A stretch of 47,445 bases of DNA from Actinophytocola sp. Its GTDB lineage: Bacteria; Actinomycetota; Actinomycetes; Mycobacteriales; Pseudonocardiaceae. The position numbers and the translations under genes are program-made. The stretch covers positions 1 to 47,445 of the forward strand of contig NZ_WHTD01000050.1 in NCBI RefSeq assembly GCF_009379765.1, read 5' to 3'. The notes below the pieces were generated by a model. It searched no databases. It was given only the letters and a program-made list of their open reading frames with translations, and was not told the DNA's origin. Below are positions 31,762-40,402 of the stretch, in pieces (within the stretch, counting starts at the first letter, position 1; every line of letters begins with the position of its first letter).

Positions 31762-32847
31762 GTGAGCGCTGTCTCGCGATCCACTCTTGCTGAGGAGCTT
31801 CCCTCAGCTGTTCACGCCGTCCTCGCGGCGTTCGCCGTGGGTAACCGCATCAGCCCCTTGGCGTTCGCCGATGCGTTCCGCGGCGCTGTGGGGCTGGCCG
31901 CGCCAACACGTGATGTCGTGCTTGGTTCGCTCATGACCGCCGTAATGGCGCGGGGACCTGTCGCCGATGATGTGGTCGCGTTGTTGCACGCGGCGCTCGA
32001 CATGGACGGGGCGACGCCTCGACCGGTGATCAGCGGCAACGACCGTCCGACGATCATGCTTGCCGGGAGCGGAAAGAAGGGCGTGCGCACGGTCAATGTG
32101 TCGACGCCGGCAGCGCTGGTGGCTGCCGCCGCAGGAGCGCAGGTGATCAAGGTTGGTTCATCGGCCACGTCATCCACGCTCGGCTCCCGTGACCTGGTGC
32201 GCGCGCTTGGGCTACGCGAGCAACGGACGGCGGCCGGGGTACGCGCCGAGTTGGCCGCAACCGGGTTCGCGTTTGTGGCCGTAGAGCCGGAGATCCCGGC
32301 ACTCGATCGGCTCTATGGCGGCCGGTTCCACGTCCCAAATCCGTTCAGCTTCGGGCTCGGCGCGTTGGCCAGTCCTGTGCGGGCCGACGTCGCGCTGTTC
32401 GGCCTGGCACATCCACGCGTTGATGTGGCGGCCGAAACGCTGGCGCGCTTCGGTTTCGCTGAGCTGGATGTGGTGGCGACGAGGCTGCCGAGTGGCCATT
32501 ACCTGGACGAGATCGTGCCGCAGGGAGTGCGGAAGTGGTGCTCGGTGCGAGGCGGCACCGTTGGGCCAACGATGGACGACCCGACGACGGACCTCTACGC
32601 GGAGTTCAGTGCACTGCCGACGCCGAGTGGGCCGATCCAGGCCGTCGAACGAACGGTGGAACTGCTTGCCGGCCAAGGGATTCCGAGTCATCGCGTACTC
32701 GTCGCGACGAACGCGGCACACCTGCTGGTACTGAGCGGCGTCGCGCCGTCAACGTCAGCCGGGTTCGCGATCGCCGACGACATCTTGCACACCGACGAGG
32801 CTCTTCGTTGCGCCAATCAGAGCCAACTTGCTGGGAGGAGCGCGTGA
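31762..32847 (+). CDS. TrpD-like (anthranilate phosphoribosyltransferase family) protein
   Basis: 361 residues. The N-terminal helical bundle is followed by the glycosyl-transferase-3 domain: MLAGSGKKGVRTVNVSTPAAL aligns with the GTGGD/NVSTPAA PRPP site, VIKVGSSATSSTLGSRDLV with KHGNR...SSxxGSAD, and YLDEIVPQG with the Asp-Glu metal site. Several positions differ from true TrpD, so the acceptor is probably not anthranilate. GTG 31762 follows GGGGGAGG. It could attach phosphoribose to an aromatic product of the pathway; substrate unproven. Confidence 0.75.
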   Translation: MSAVSRSTLAEELPSAVHAVLAAFAVGNRISPLAFADAFRGAVGLAAPTRDVVLGSLMTAVMARGPVADDVVALLHAALDMDGATPRPVISGNDRPTIMLAGSGKKGVRTVNVSTPAALVAAAAGAQVIKVGSSATSSTLGSRDLVRALGLREQRTAAGVRAELAATGFAFVAVEPEIPALDRLYGGRFHVPNPFSFGLGALASPVRADVALFGLAHPRVDVAAETLARFGFAELDVVATRLPSGHYLDEIVPQGVRKWCSVRGGTVGPTMDDPTTDLYAEFSALPTPSGPIQAVERTVELLAGQGIPSHRVLVATNAAHLLVLSGVAPSTSAGFAIADDILHTDEALRCANQSQLAGRSA

Positions 32848-32849
32848 TC

Positions 32850-33521
32850 ATGGCCGAACTGGACGCGGATTTGCATTACCTCGCTCGCGGCTACGTCGAG
32901 CGTGTTCCACCCGAATACTTCGTCGACGAGGACGACACGGGAATTGTCTGGCAGCCCGATGTATACCCGGAGACGTTGAAGCTCGCTCGCGCAAGCGGCC
33001 GAAGCATAATTATCGATCTCGGCTGTGGTCGAGCCGGAAAGCTCGTCGAGCTGCGTCGGGGCGATCCGAATATCGAGATCGTTGGCGTCGATTTCGGCGC
33101 GAATATTTCCTGGTGTCGCAACCACCTTCCCGACTGGTGTTGGCTTGACGTCGATCTCGAAACGGCGACCGCGCTGCCGCTTGAGGAGGCCACCGTCGCC
33201 CGCTCGGTCGTGGTCTGCTCAGACGTCCTTGAACACCTCGTCAACCCTCAGCCGACGATGCGACTGATCTGCTCCCTGCTTGCCAGCGGCGCGGCATGCG
33301 CGGTGCTTTCCACACCAGCCCGTGACAGGCGAGCAGGCACCGAACACCCTGGTCCACCAGGTAATCCGTCCCACGTGCGCGAGTGGACACGCACCGAGTT
33401 CTCCGCGTTCGTCGAGAGCTTCCCAGTCGTGGTCGATCGGTTCGAGCTGACGCGAAGCGATGATGGTGGAGGCGGGCTGACTACGCAGCTCGTTGTGCTC
33501 AGCGCATTGGACCGGCGATGA
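32850..33521 (+). CDS. SAM-dependent methyltransferase (class I)
   Basis: 223 residues. Motif I IIIDLGCGRAGKLVEL, motif II EIVGVDFG and CSDVLEHL (motif IV region) are typical of small-molecule methyltransferases. ATG 32850 is nine bases after GGGAGGAG; GTG 32844, overlapping the previous stop, is an alternative. It overlaps the next gene by 4 bp. Substrate unknown. Confidence 0.8.
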   Translation: MAELDADLHYLARGYVERVPPEYFVDEDDTGIVWQPDVYPETLKLARASGRSIIIDLGCGRAGKLVELRRGDPNIEIVGVDFGANISWCRNHLPDWCWLDVDLETATALPLEEATVARSVVVCSDVLEHLVNPQPTMRLICSLLASGAACAVLSTPARDRRAGTEHPGPPGNPSHVREWTRTEFSAFVESFPVVVDRFELTRSDDGGGGLTTQLVVLSALDRR

Positions 33522-34576
33522 CCGTTCGTGTCGTGCACGTCCCAGGACGGACGCCATATGCGAGCAAGATCCGAGACGAAAACGTTCACATTCTGAACGA
33601 AACCACGGTGGACGGTCGAGAAGTTCCACGCGATGTAACGCTTTCCTGGCTACTCGACCACCGGCCGTGGAAATGGCTGGACGTGATCCACATACACCAT
33701 CCAGATTTCGAATCGATTCCCATACTCCAACAAGCGCTCACCGAGGCGAGCCGCGCGGCGAAACACGTCGTGTTCACCGCTCACGACACGACACCGGTGT
33801 TCGGCGACAGGGAGTCGCATGACGACCGCATTCGACTGTTGGCCGAGAAACGCGCGCTGTTCGTCTGCCTCACCCGAGGCGCGGCGCGCGAAGTTTCAGA
33901 ACGATGGAGTCCGCGCGCCGTCCTCGTGCCGCATGGCTACGTCGCTGAGCCAGCGGAACACGGGCGAGCGCAGGTACGGGAGCCCGGACCGACCCGCTTT
34001 CTGCTCTACGGATCGCTTCGCGCCAACCGGGACATCGAGACCGTGCTGCACTGCTGGCGTTTTGATCGCCAGCTCGCCAACACCACCATTCATCTCCTGC
34101 TCAGAGCGCCGTCGCGGGCAAGTCTCGACGCCGAGGCCGTCGCGTGGCGGGCAATCCTCGACCACGCCGCAGATCCTCGGTTGCTGGTCGACGTGCGGCC
34201 GTTCCCGACCGACGCGGAGGTGAACCAGGCCGTCCGCGAAGCCGACTGCCTCCTGTTGCCCTACCGGTGGGCGAGCCATTCCGGCCAGCTCGAACACGCC
34301 TACGATCTCGGCGCACTTCCCGTGGCCGCGCGCACAGGGTTCCTCCCCGACCAGGTTGTGCATCACCGCGATCGGGTCAACGAGCCCGTCTGGTTCGACT
34401 GGTCGGACGGCTCGACCTACGAGTACGGCGCCCGACTTCTGACCGCGATGAGAAAGGCGCATCACGAGATTCAGGACGGCTGGCGACCGCACGACTCGGT
34501 GAGCTTCTCGCGCTACCGCACTGAGGAGCACGAGGACATCATGGCCGACTACCGCGAAATCTATGACGGCCACTGA
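33518..34576 (+). CDS. GT-B glycosyltransferase (GT4-like)
   Basis: 352 residues. An N-terminal Rossmann half (HVVFTAHDTTPVFGD) and a C-terminal donor half (TRFLLYGSLRANRDIETVL, VRPFPTDAEVNQAVREADCLLLPYRWASHSGQLEHAYDLGALPVAA) match GT-B transferases of the GT4 type. No membrane segment. Part of the gapless cargo operon (ATGA start, TGATG end). Confidence 0.75.
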   Translation: MTVRVVHVPGRTPYASKIRDENVHILNETTVDGREVPRDVTLSWLLDHRPWKWLDVIHIHHPDFESIPILQQALTEASRAAKHVVFTAHDTTPVFGDRESHDDRIRLLAEKRALFVCLTRGAAREVSERWSPRAVLVPHGYVAEPAEHGRAQVREPGPTRFLLYGSLRANRDIETVLHCWRFDRQLANTTIHLLLRAPSRASLDAEAVAWRAILDHAADPRLLVDVRPFPTDAEVNQAVREADCLLLPYRWASHSGQLEHAYDLGALPVAARTGFLPDQVVHHRDRVNEPVWFDWSDGSTYEYGARLLTAMRKAHHEIQDGWRPHDSVSFSRYRTEEHEDIMADYREIYDGH

Positions 34577-35343
34577 TGAACTTGCCATCTGTGTCCATCG
34601 CGGTGCTCAGTCACAACTACGAGCGCTATCTCGACGAGGCGATCGCCAGCACGACTGACCAGGAGCCCGGCGACTACCGGCTCGCCGAGGTCGTCGTCAT
34701 CGACGACGGATCGACGGACGGCAGCATCGTGGTGTGCGAGCGGTATCCGAACGTCCGGCTGGTCCGCAAGGCGCACGCCGGGTTCGGCGACACACTGACC
34801 AGAGCCGTCGAGGAGACCGCCGCGGACTGGATCGCCCTGCTCGACGCCGACGACGCGTTCATGCCGAACAAGCTGCGCACCCTCAGCCCTTACCTTGCAG
34901 ACCGGCGGCTTCTGTTCGTGCAACACGCCGAGTACGTGGTCGATGCGGACGGCTACCCGTTCGCCGAAGACTCACATCCCGGCGGCGCGACGAGCACATT
35001 GGTCGTGCGTACCGACGCCGCACGCGCATTGCTGCCGGTCACCAATGAACTGTTCTTTCATGTGCTCGCTGAGCTTGGGTACGGAATCAAGGTCGACGAG
35101 CCGCTAACGCGCTACCGGGTACACGACGCGAGCATGACCGACCGGCGTACTCCGGGCGCGTTCTCGAACTACATGGCCGGCGTCATGGCGAACGTCGCCG
35201 AACGACTCGCCGAACTCGCCACAACGCCACCGGCATGGGCAACGGCCGCACGGCTCGTCGAGTTGGCCGCCACCTACCGACGCCGCGCGGCCAGAATCCG
35301 AACACACGCCGACCGAGAACGCAGAGAGGGGCGCATGCCGTGA
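34576..35343 (+). CDS. GT2-family glycosyltransferase
   Basis: 255 residues. SIAVLSHNYERYLDEAI, VVIDDGSTDGS and the DxD in LLDADDAF define a GT-A/GT2 enzyme. It ends with a basic helical tail (RRRAARIRTHADRERREG). Start and stop overlap the neighbours by 1 and 4 bp. With the GT4-like enzyme upstream, two sugars may be added to the product. Confidence 0.8.
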   Translation: MNLPSVSIAVLSHNYERYLDEAIASTTDQEPGDYRLAEVVVIDDGSTDGSIVVCERYPNVRLVRKAHAGFGDTLTRAVEETAADWIALLDADDAFMPNKLRTLSPYLADRRLLFVQHAEYVVDADGYPFAEDSHPGGATSTLVVRTDAARALLPVTNELFFHVLAELGYGIKVDEPLTRYRVHDASMTDRRTPGAFSNYMAGVMANVAERLAELATTPPAWATAARLVELAATYRRRAARIRTHADRERREGRMP

Positions 35344-36368
35344 CCGCCGTGCTGTTCTCCGAGGACTACTACCGGCAGGTACTCGCCGAGTTCGGCTACA
35401 CACCGTTTGACCTGCGGCGGTTCGACTTCCCGCTCGCCAAGCTCGACCCGGACACGCTCAACGTCCGCTACCTCTGCCACCACCAAGGCGAGGACTTCGC
35501 CAACGCCGACCAGCGACGTCGGATCGTCACCACGGGGTTCGGCATGTCCGGCGTTCCGCATCTGGCCACCGTCTCGCACATCCTGAAGATGATCGAGCTG
35601 CAACGTGGCGGCGAACGCTGTCAGATCGTGCTCGGCGACCTGGACGCCTACAACGGCAAGGCAAGGCCCTACGCCGAGGTGCGGGACCTCGCCGACCGGT
35701 TCGCCGAGTACTGCATCCGGCTCGGGTTCGACGCCGACGCCGGCATCGTGCGAAGCCAGATTGGCCACGTACCGGCGCTCGAAGCGATGTACCTGCTCGG
35801 CCGTTACGTCGACCAGGTCGACTTCGACGCCGCTGAGGAGGACAACCACGGCTACTACGTCGAGCGCGGTCTCGTCGACCCGACGATGACCTTCCGCCGC
35901 GCATTGTCGCTGTCGCTCATGGCCGGCGACTTCCTCGCCCTCGGCCAGGACCACGACGCGGTGCTCGTCATGCTCGGCGTCGACGAACACCGGTACGTGC
36001 GCTTCGCGCAACAGGTGCGCGACCGTCTCGACGAGCACGCGCCGCTTCGAGCCGAGTTCGCGCTGAGCGCCGCCTACACGCGCATGGTGCGCGGTTTCGG
36101 CGGCCACCCCAAGTTCAGCAAGAGCATCCCCGGCTCAGCGCTCGACGTGACCATCCGCCCGGAAGACGTGCACCGCCTGCTCGCCGACGAACCGCCTGTC
36201 CCAGAGGAGTCCGCGACCTACCAGCTCATGTGCCAGCTGCCGCGCTACGACTCAGCCACCCTGCTCGACCTGCACCGGCACTGCCGCGAACACGGCTCCA
36301 CCTGGCGCACCGCAGTCGCCGAGTTCGCCGACTACATGACCTGGCTGATCGACCTGTGGCCGCGTTGA
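35340..36368 (+). CDS. Divergent class I aminoacyl-tRNA synthetase-like protein (TrpRS/TyrRS type)
   Basis: 342 residues from GTG 35340. TTGFGMSGVPHLATVSHI (residues 64-81) aligns with the GxxPSGxxHIGH motif, but HIGH has become HLAT. MLGVDEHRYVRFAQQV (211-226) matches the class Ic GxDQxxH motif. HPKFSKSIPGSALDV keeps KFSKS (258-262) for KMSKS. No tRNA-binding appendix is obvious. It probably activates an amino acid, or uses an aminoacyl-tRNA, in a biosynthetic step rather than translation. Inside the gapless operon with two glycosyltransferases. Confidence 0.75.
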   Translation: MTAVLFSEDYYRQVLAEFGYTPFDLRRFDFPLAKLDPDTLNVRYLCHHQGEDFANADQRRRIVTTGFGMSGVPHLATVSHILKMIELQRGGERCQIVLGDLDAYNGKARPYAEVRDLADRFAEYCIRLGFDADAGIVRSQIGHVPALEAMYLLGRYVDQVDFDAAEEDNHGYYVERGLVDPTMTFRRALSLSLMAGDFLALGQDHDAVLVMLGVDEHRYVRFAQQVRDRLDEHAPLRAEFALSAAYTRMVRGFGGHPKFSKSIPGSALDVTIRPEDVHRLLADEPPVPEESATYQLMCQLPRYDSATLLDLHRHCREHGSTWRTAVAEFADYMTWLIDLWPR

Positions 36369-36405
36369 CCAGGCAGAACCACTCGGCCTGACACGCCACA
36401 GTTGC

Positions 36406-36428
36406 TGCAACCCAACGTCCGGGTTGTA
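36406..36428. promoter_or_regulatory. Hairpin upstream of the TyrRS gene
   Basis: TGCAACCC and GGGTTGTA (one wobble) pair around AACGTCC in the 106-bp gap after the TrpRS-like gene. TACGAT at 36439-36444 is a possible -10 box, so the hairpin could be an operator or the terminator of the upstream operon. Confidence 0.35.
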
Positions 36429-36474
36429 GCCCAGCCGATACGATTTGGTGGCTATCCACCTACGGGAGACCTCA

Positions 36475-37869
36475 ATGAGCCGACTGAGCCAGTCCGTCGA
36501 TCGCGCCTCTGACCTGCTGAGGAGCGGCGATCTCGCGACCGATGACACCGTGCGCGAACTGCTCGCGGAAACCGCCTCGCGTCGCACGATGGACTACTCG
36601 GACCTGTCGCCGGCCGAGCAGGCGACGCTCATCGCGGACCGCTCTCAGCAGCTCCAGCCCTCCGCCGAGGCACTCGCCGAGCGGATCACCAACGCCGAGA
36701 AGGAGGGGCGGCGGTTCATCGCGAAGTTTGGCATCGACCCGACCGGCGCTGAGGTGCACCTCGGCCACGCCGTGCCGATGCTGATCTTGAGCCGCTTCCA
36801 GCGGATGGGTCACCAGGTCGTGTTCATCGTCGGCGACATGACCGCCAAGATTGGCGACCCCTCCGGGCGGTCGGACGAGCGTCCGGCGCTGACCGACGAG
36901 GACATCGCGCGCAACCTGGTTACTTACCGCGAGCAGGTCACGCCGTTCTTCGACTTCACCCGTGCCGACTTCAAGCACAACGGTGACTGGCTTCGCGACA
37001 TCAGCTTGCCCCAGATCATAGAGATCACGGCGCAGATCCCGGCTTCCATGCCGTTGCAGCGCGAGGATTTCCGCAAGCGGCTTGAGGCTGGCCAGGGACT
37101 TTCTCTCGCGGAACTCATGTACTCCGTCGTCATGGCTCTCGATTCCGTGGAAACGGGATGCGATCTTGAGGTCGGCGGAATTGACCAGTTCCTCAACATG
37201 CAAATGTGCCGCAAGGTAATGGACATCTGCGGCCAGACATCGGAACTCGTTGTGGCTACGTCGCTGATTGAGGGGACGGACGGCACGGGCGCGAAGATGA
37301 GCAAGTCCAAGAGCAACTACGTCCCCTTGACCGCTCCGCCCGGCGAAATCTTCGGCAAGATCATGTCGGTTCCAGACCGTCTGGTCGAGCCGTATTTCCG
37401 AGCCCTGTCCGAGTGGCGTGACGCCGAACTCGCCATCGCCAACGAGCGTGTGCAGGCAGGCAGTCTCCACCCGATGGACCTCAAGAAGACCCTCGCTGGC
37501 GAGGTCACCGCCGCGATCCACGGCGTCGATGCCGCGATGACCGCGCGGGAGGAATTCGTCGCACGCTTCTCCAAGCGCACCTTCGCCGAGGCTGGCGACC
37601 TGCCCGAGATCGGCGATCTGGACCAGACGATCACCGAGACAGTGCGAGCGCTCGGCTTCGCCAAGAGCAACGGGGACGTGCGCCGCGTGGCGCAACAGAA
37701 CGGTTTGCGCCTGGTCGCCGAGGTGGACGGCGAGCAGACGCAGGTGACGCTGACCGCCGACGAGGCGCGTGAGCCGCTGGCCACCATGGTCAAGGACAAG
37801 CTGAGCGGGCAGCCCGGCGCGTACTTCCTCAAGGTCGGGCGCAAGCTGGCGCGGATTCCGTCCCCGTAG
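36475..37869 (+). CDS. tyrS: Tyrosyl-tRNA synthetase (second-type, element-borne)
   Basis: 464 residues with an intact HLGH (95-98), GDPSGR, the tyrosine-site region, KMSKS (274-278) and a C-terminal S4-like domain (SNGDVRRVAQQNGLRLV). KFGIDPTGAEVHLGHAVPMLIL is typical of the TyrZ-type clade rather than of housekeeping TyrS. GGGAG precedes ATG 36475. A complete TyrRS inside a mobile element suggests self-resistance to a TyrRS inhibitor made by the cluster, or supply of tyrosyl-adenylate/Tyr-tRNA. Whether the chromosome has another tyrS cannot be seen here. Confidence 0.88.
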   Translation: MSRLSQSVDRASDLLRSGDLATDDTVRELLAETASRRTMDYSDLSPAEQATLIADRSQQLQPSAEALAERITNAEKEGRRFIAKFGIDPTGAEVHLGHAVPMLILSRFQRMGHQVVFIVGDMTAKIGDPSGRSDERPALTDEDIARNLVTYREQVTPFFDFTRADFKHNGDWLRDISLPQIIEITAQIPASMPLQREDFRKRLEAGQGLSLAELMYSVVMALDSVETGCDLEVGGIDQFLNMQMCRKVMDICGQTSELVVATSLIEGTDGTGAKMSKSKSNYVPLTAPPGEIFGKIMSVPDRLVEPYFRALSEWRDAELAIANERVQAGSLHPMDLKKTLAGEVTAAIHGVDAAMTAREEFVARFSKRTFAEAGDLPEIGDLDQTITETVRALGFAKSNGDVRRVAQQNGLRLVAEVDGEQTQVTLTADEAREPLATMVKDKLSGQPGAYFLKVGRKLARIPSP

Positions 37870-37875
37870 CCCGCA

Positions 37876-38552
37876 GTGGACGCCGTGGTGTTCGACCTGT
37901 TCGGCACCCTGGTGTCCGCGCCAACGCCCGTCGAGCGTCGCCACGCGGCTGCGAGGGTTGCGGCAGCAGCCAACTGCCCGGCCTCGGCCGTCGATGGCTA
38001 CTTCCGCCGGTCGTGGAGAGCGCGCAACAACGGTGACCTGCCAACGGTTGAGGCTCTCGCCGAGCACCTCGTCAGCGAGATCAGTTCGGGGGCCGCAGTT
38101 CAACCGGTCGCCACGGTGCTACGCGCGCTCGCGCCGGCTCGCCTCCACCCGGATGATTCAGTTACTCAAGCCATGAATACGTTGTGTGCCAACGGAATCA
38201 AGCTCGGCTTGCTCAGCGACGCAAGCGCCGAGATCGCGGAGGCATGGCCGTCGAGCCTGCTCGCTCCCATCGTGGAGGTGGCGTTGTTCAGCTGCCGCAT
38301 CGGCCGAGTCAAGCCCGACCCGATGCTGTATGCCGAGATGACCGAGATGCTGGCGGTTCCGGCCGACCGCGTGCTGTACGTCGCGACGGCGGTGGCGACG
38401 AGCTGCACGGCGCGCTCGCGGCCGGTATGTCCGCAGTCGCGGTACGCCGTCGCGGACCACATGACGCGCTCGCCTTCGGAGCCACGACGTGGAACGGGTA
38501 TCAGCTCGACGGCGTGGAGCAGATACCCGGCTACCTGGAAGGCATGCCATGA
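37876..38552 (+). pseudogene. HAD-superfamily hydrolase, broken by a 1-nt deletion
   Basis: Motif I VVFDLFGTL, motif II LLSDAS and motif III KPDPMLY are in the frame from GTG 37876. The frame then leaves the family at VLYV. One missing base at about 38383 (GTCG-CGAC instead of GTCGGCGAC) explains it: in the next frame the protein continues DGGGDELHGALAAGMSAVAV to a stop overlapping the MDR start (ATGA). Repaired, the protein would be about 225 residues and complete, including motif IV. The break may be genuine, recent or a sequencing error. Confidence 0.8.
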
Positions 38553-39514
38553 AGGCGTGGGAAGTCCACGACGGTGCACTCGGCTTCCACGATGTCGCCG
38601 ACCCGACTGCCCGCGCGGGCGAGACCGTCGTGCGGGTCAGTCACGCTGGACTCTGCGGAAGCGACACCGCGAAACTGTTGCACCCCGACAAGTTCGACCT
38701 GCCTCGACCGTGGCGACCAGGGCACGAGATCGTCGGAATGGTTCCCTCCGGTGAGATCGTCGCTGTAGATCCACTCGTCCCGTGCGAACACTGCGATGTG
38801 TGCGGGCGCGGCGAGATCCACTTGTGCGGGTCGCTGCACCGGATCGGTTGGGACCTGCCCGGCGGATTCGCCGAACGTGTCGTTGTGCCGGTCGGCAACG
38901 TGCACCCGCTGCCGACCGGGCTTGTGCCTCACCACGCGGTGCTCGCCGACCCTGCCGCAGTCGCCATCCACGGACTCCGCTGCAACCCAGTCGGTCCACC
39001 GGCACGACTCGCCGTCATTGGCGCGGGCGCGGTCGGCTTGCTCAGTGCCCTCTACGCCGAGTCGCAAGGATGGGCTGTAACTCTTGTCCATCGACGCAGC
39101 CCGAGCGTGCCGGTGGTCGAGACCGTCCCGGTTACCTTCGCATCTTCAACCGACGTGGAGGCCGGGACGTTTGACGTGGTGGTCGACGCGGCCACCGGGG
39201 CCGACACGTCGCCGCTAGCGCTGGCGTTACGACTCGTCCGAGACGGCGGCACGGTCGTGGTGCAGAACGCGTACCACCCTGACGTAGCGCTGCCCGTCCC
39301 GCTGCGCGGCCTCTTCCGTCGCTCAGTTCGACTCGTCGGCACGTTCTCCTTCTGTCGGCGAGAACGGCCAGGCGACCTCGAACTTGCCCTCGAATTGCTG
39401 CGCTCACGAAGAAAGGCGTTCTCCACTATCATCCGTATGGTCGGCGGGCTTGTTGACCTTGGTCGGGAAATTGATTCCGCTGAAAAGCACATCCGGCAAG
39501 TCGTCTCTGTTTAG
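38549..39514 (+). CDS. Zinc-dependent medium-chain dehydrogenase/reductase
   Basis: 321 residues. Catalytic zinc ligands Cys in AGLCGSD and GHE, structural zinc cluster CEHCDVCGRGEIHLC, and Rossmann loop VIGAGAVGLL. Shorter than the usual 340-350 residues but all key motifs are present. Probably oxidises a polyol or sugar alcohol formed by the upstream enzymes. ATG 38549 overlaps the HAD stop. Last gene of the cargo operon. Confidence 0.85.
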   Translation: MKAWEVHDGALGFHDVADPTARAGETVVRVSHAGLCGSDTAKLLHPDKFDLPRPWRPGHEIVGMVPSGEIVAVDPLVPCEHCDVCGRGEIHLCGSLHRIGWDLPGGFAERVVVPVGNVHPLPTGLVPHHAVLADPAAVAIHGLRCNPVGPPARLAVIGAGAVGLLSALYAESQGWAVTLVHRRSPSVPVVETVPVTFASSTDVEAGTFDVVVDAATGADTSPLALALRLVRDGGTVVVQNAYHPDVALPVPLRGLFRRSVRLVGTFSFCRRERPGDLELALELLRSRRKAFSTIIRMVGGLVDLGREIDSAEKHIRQVVSV

Positions 39515-39535
39515 CCCGAGCGGAAAGGAGCAATC

Positions 39536-40402
39536 ATGTCACGCGAACTGAGCGAGTTGACAGTAGGCGAGCGATGGGCGTATCGGAAGAAGGGAACAGA
39601 CCCGGTGACCTGCGTCGAGGTTGTGCGCCTCGGCACCGGGAGACCGTCTCGGGTGCAGGTCAAGTTCATCGACGACGAGTTCGAGGGACGTGAGGAATGG
39701 GCGCCTCCCGCGCGCTTGAAAGTCTTGTGGTCCGGAGTTGACGCATGGCGTGAGAGCGAGGATCGCTGGTCGAGACTTCGCGAAGCATCCGAATGCGCAC
39801 TAGATAGCCCGGAAGAGAACGCGTTATTGATGGTCTTTGAATATCTTCCGGACTGGAATTTGCTTAACGTTCACTACCGTGATGATGGGATTGGGAGAGT
39901 CTCCGATCTGGAGGCGCTCCTTGTCGACCTTGGCCTAGATCGGGAACTAATTATCGGCGACCCGGTGTCCTTCCGTGAAGATGATATCTGGTTCGTTCCG
40001 CGACGCGTGACGCAAGTCATTGTCGAGCGGCTGACTAGGAAGTACGCTGACACGGTCATCAAGGAAGTTGAGGCGGCAGAGCAAGAGGCGCAAAAGGAGC
40101 GACAGAGGGGAAGTCAGAGCATAAATTACTACTTCAGTCCAGAGTCGTGCGCCAAAGTAGACGAGCAGTATGCGCCAGCGCGAGCCCAGATAAGGCAATG
40201 GTGTGGAGCTGAGGCAAAAGATCGTTATGACGAGTTGGTTGCGTTGCGGGGCGAGGCCGTCCGGCTAGGTAAGTTGGTGGAGAGAGCGATCAACGCAGTC
40301 CGGTCCGCTGGCAATGTTGGTGAGGCGGATGTGCTGGAGCGCGAGCTAGGGATACCGCTGGAAATGATTCGCAAGGTTCCCGAATCTGATCAAGTTCCGT
40401 AA
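39536..40402 (+). CDS. Hypothetical protein, 288 aa, lower GC
   Basis: Starts MSRELSELTVGERWAYRKKG with GGAAAGGAG before it. It has a beta-rich N-terminal part (RVQVKFIDDEFEGREEWAPPARLKVLW) and a charged helical C-terminal half. The stretch 39780-40350 is visibly richer in A and T than its neighbours, suggesting separate acquisition. Similar proteins occur as accessory genes in actinobacterial elements. Its 3' end overlaps the convergent gene by 13 bp. Function unknown. Confidence 0.65.
   Translation: MSRELSELTVGERWAYRKKGTDPVTCVEVVRLGTGRPSRVQVKFIDDEFEGREEWAPPARLKVLWSGVDAWRESEDRWSRLREASECALDSPEENALLMVFEYLPDWNLLNVHYRDDGIGRVSDLEALLVDLGLDRELIIGDPVSFREDDIWFVPRRVTQVIVERLTRKYADTVIKEVEAAEQEAQKERQRGSQSINYYFSPESCAKVDEQYAPARAQIRQWCGAEAKDRYDELVALRGEAVRLGKLVERAINAVRSAGNVGEADVLERELGIPLEMIRKVPESDQVP

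Noticed and set aside
36369..36474. T-box leader for the TyrRS gene
   Set aside because: Only about 100 bp with a single short hairpin; no T-box sequence or specifier-loop arrangement is visible.
29267..39514. Menaquinone or tryptophan operon, suggested by MenC-like and TrpD-like genes
   Set aside because: No other men or trp genes are present, and the neighbours are glycosyltransferases, a methyltransferase and aaRS-like genes.
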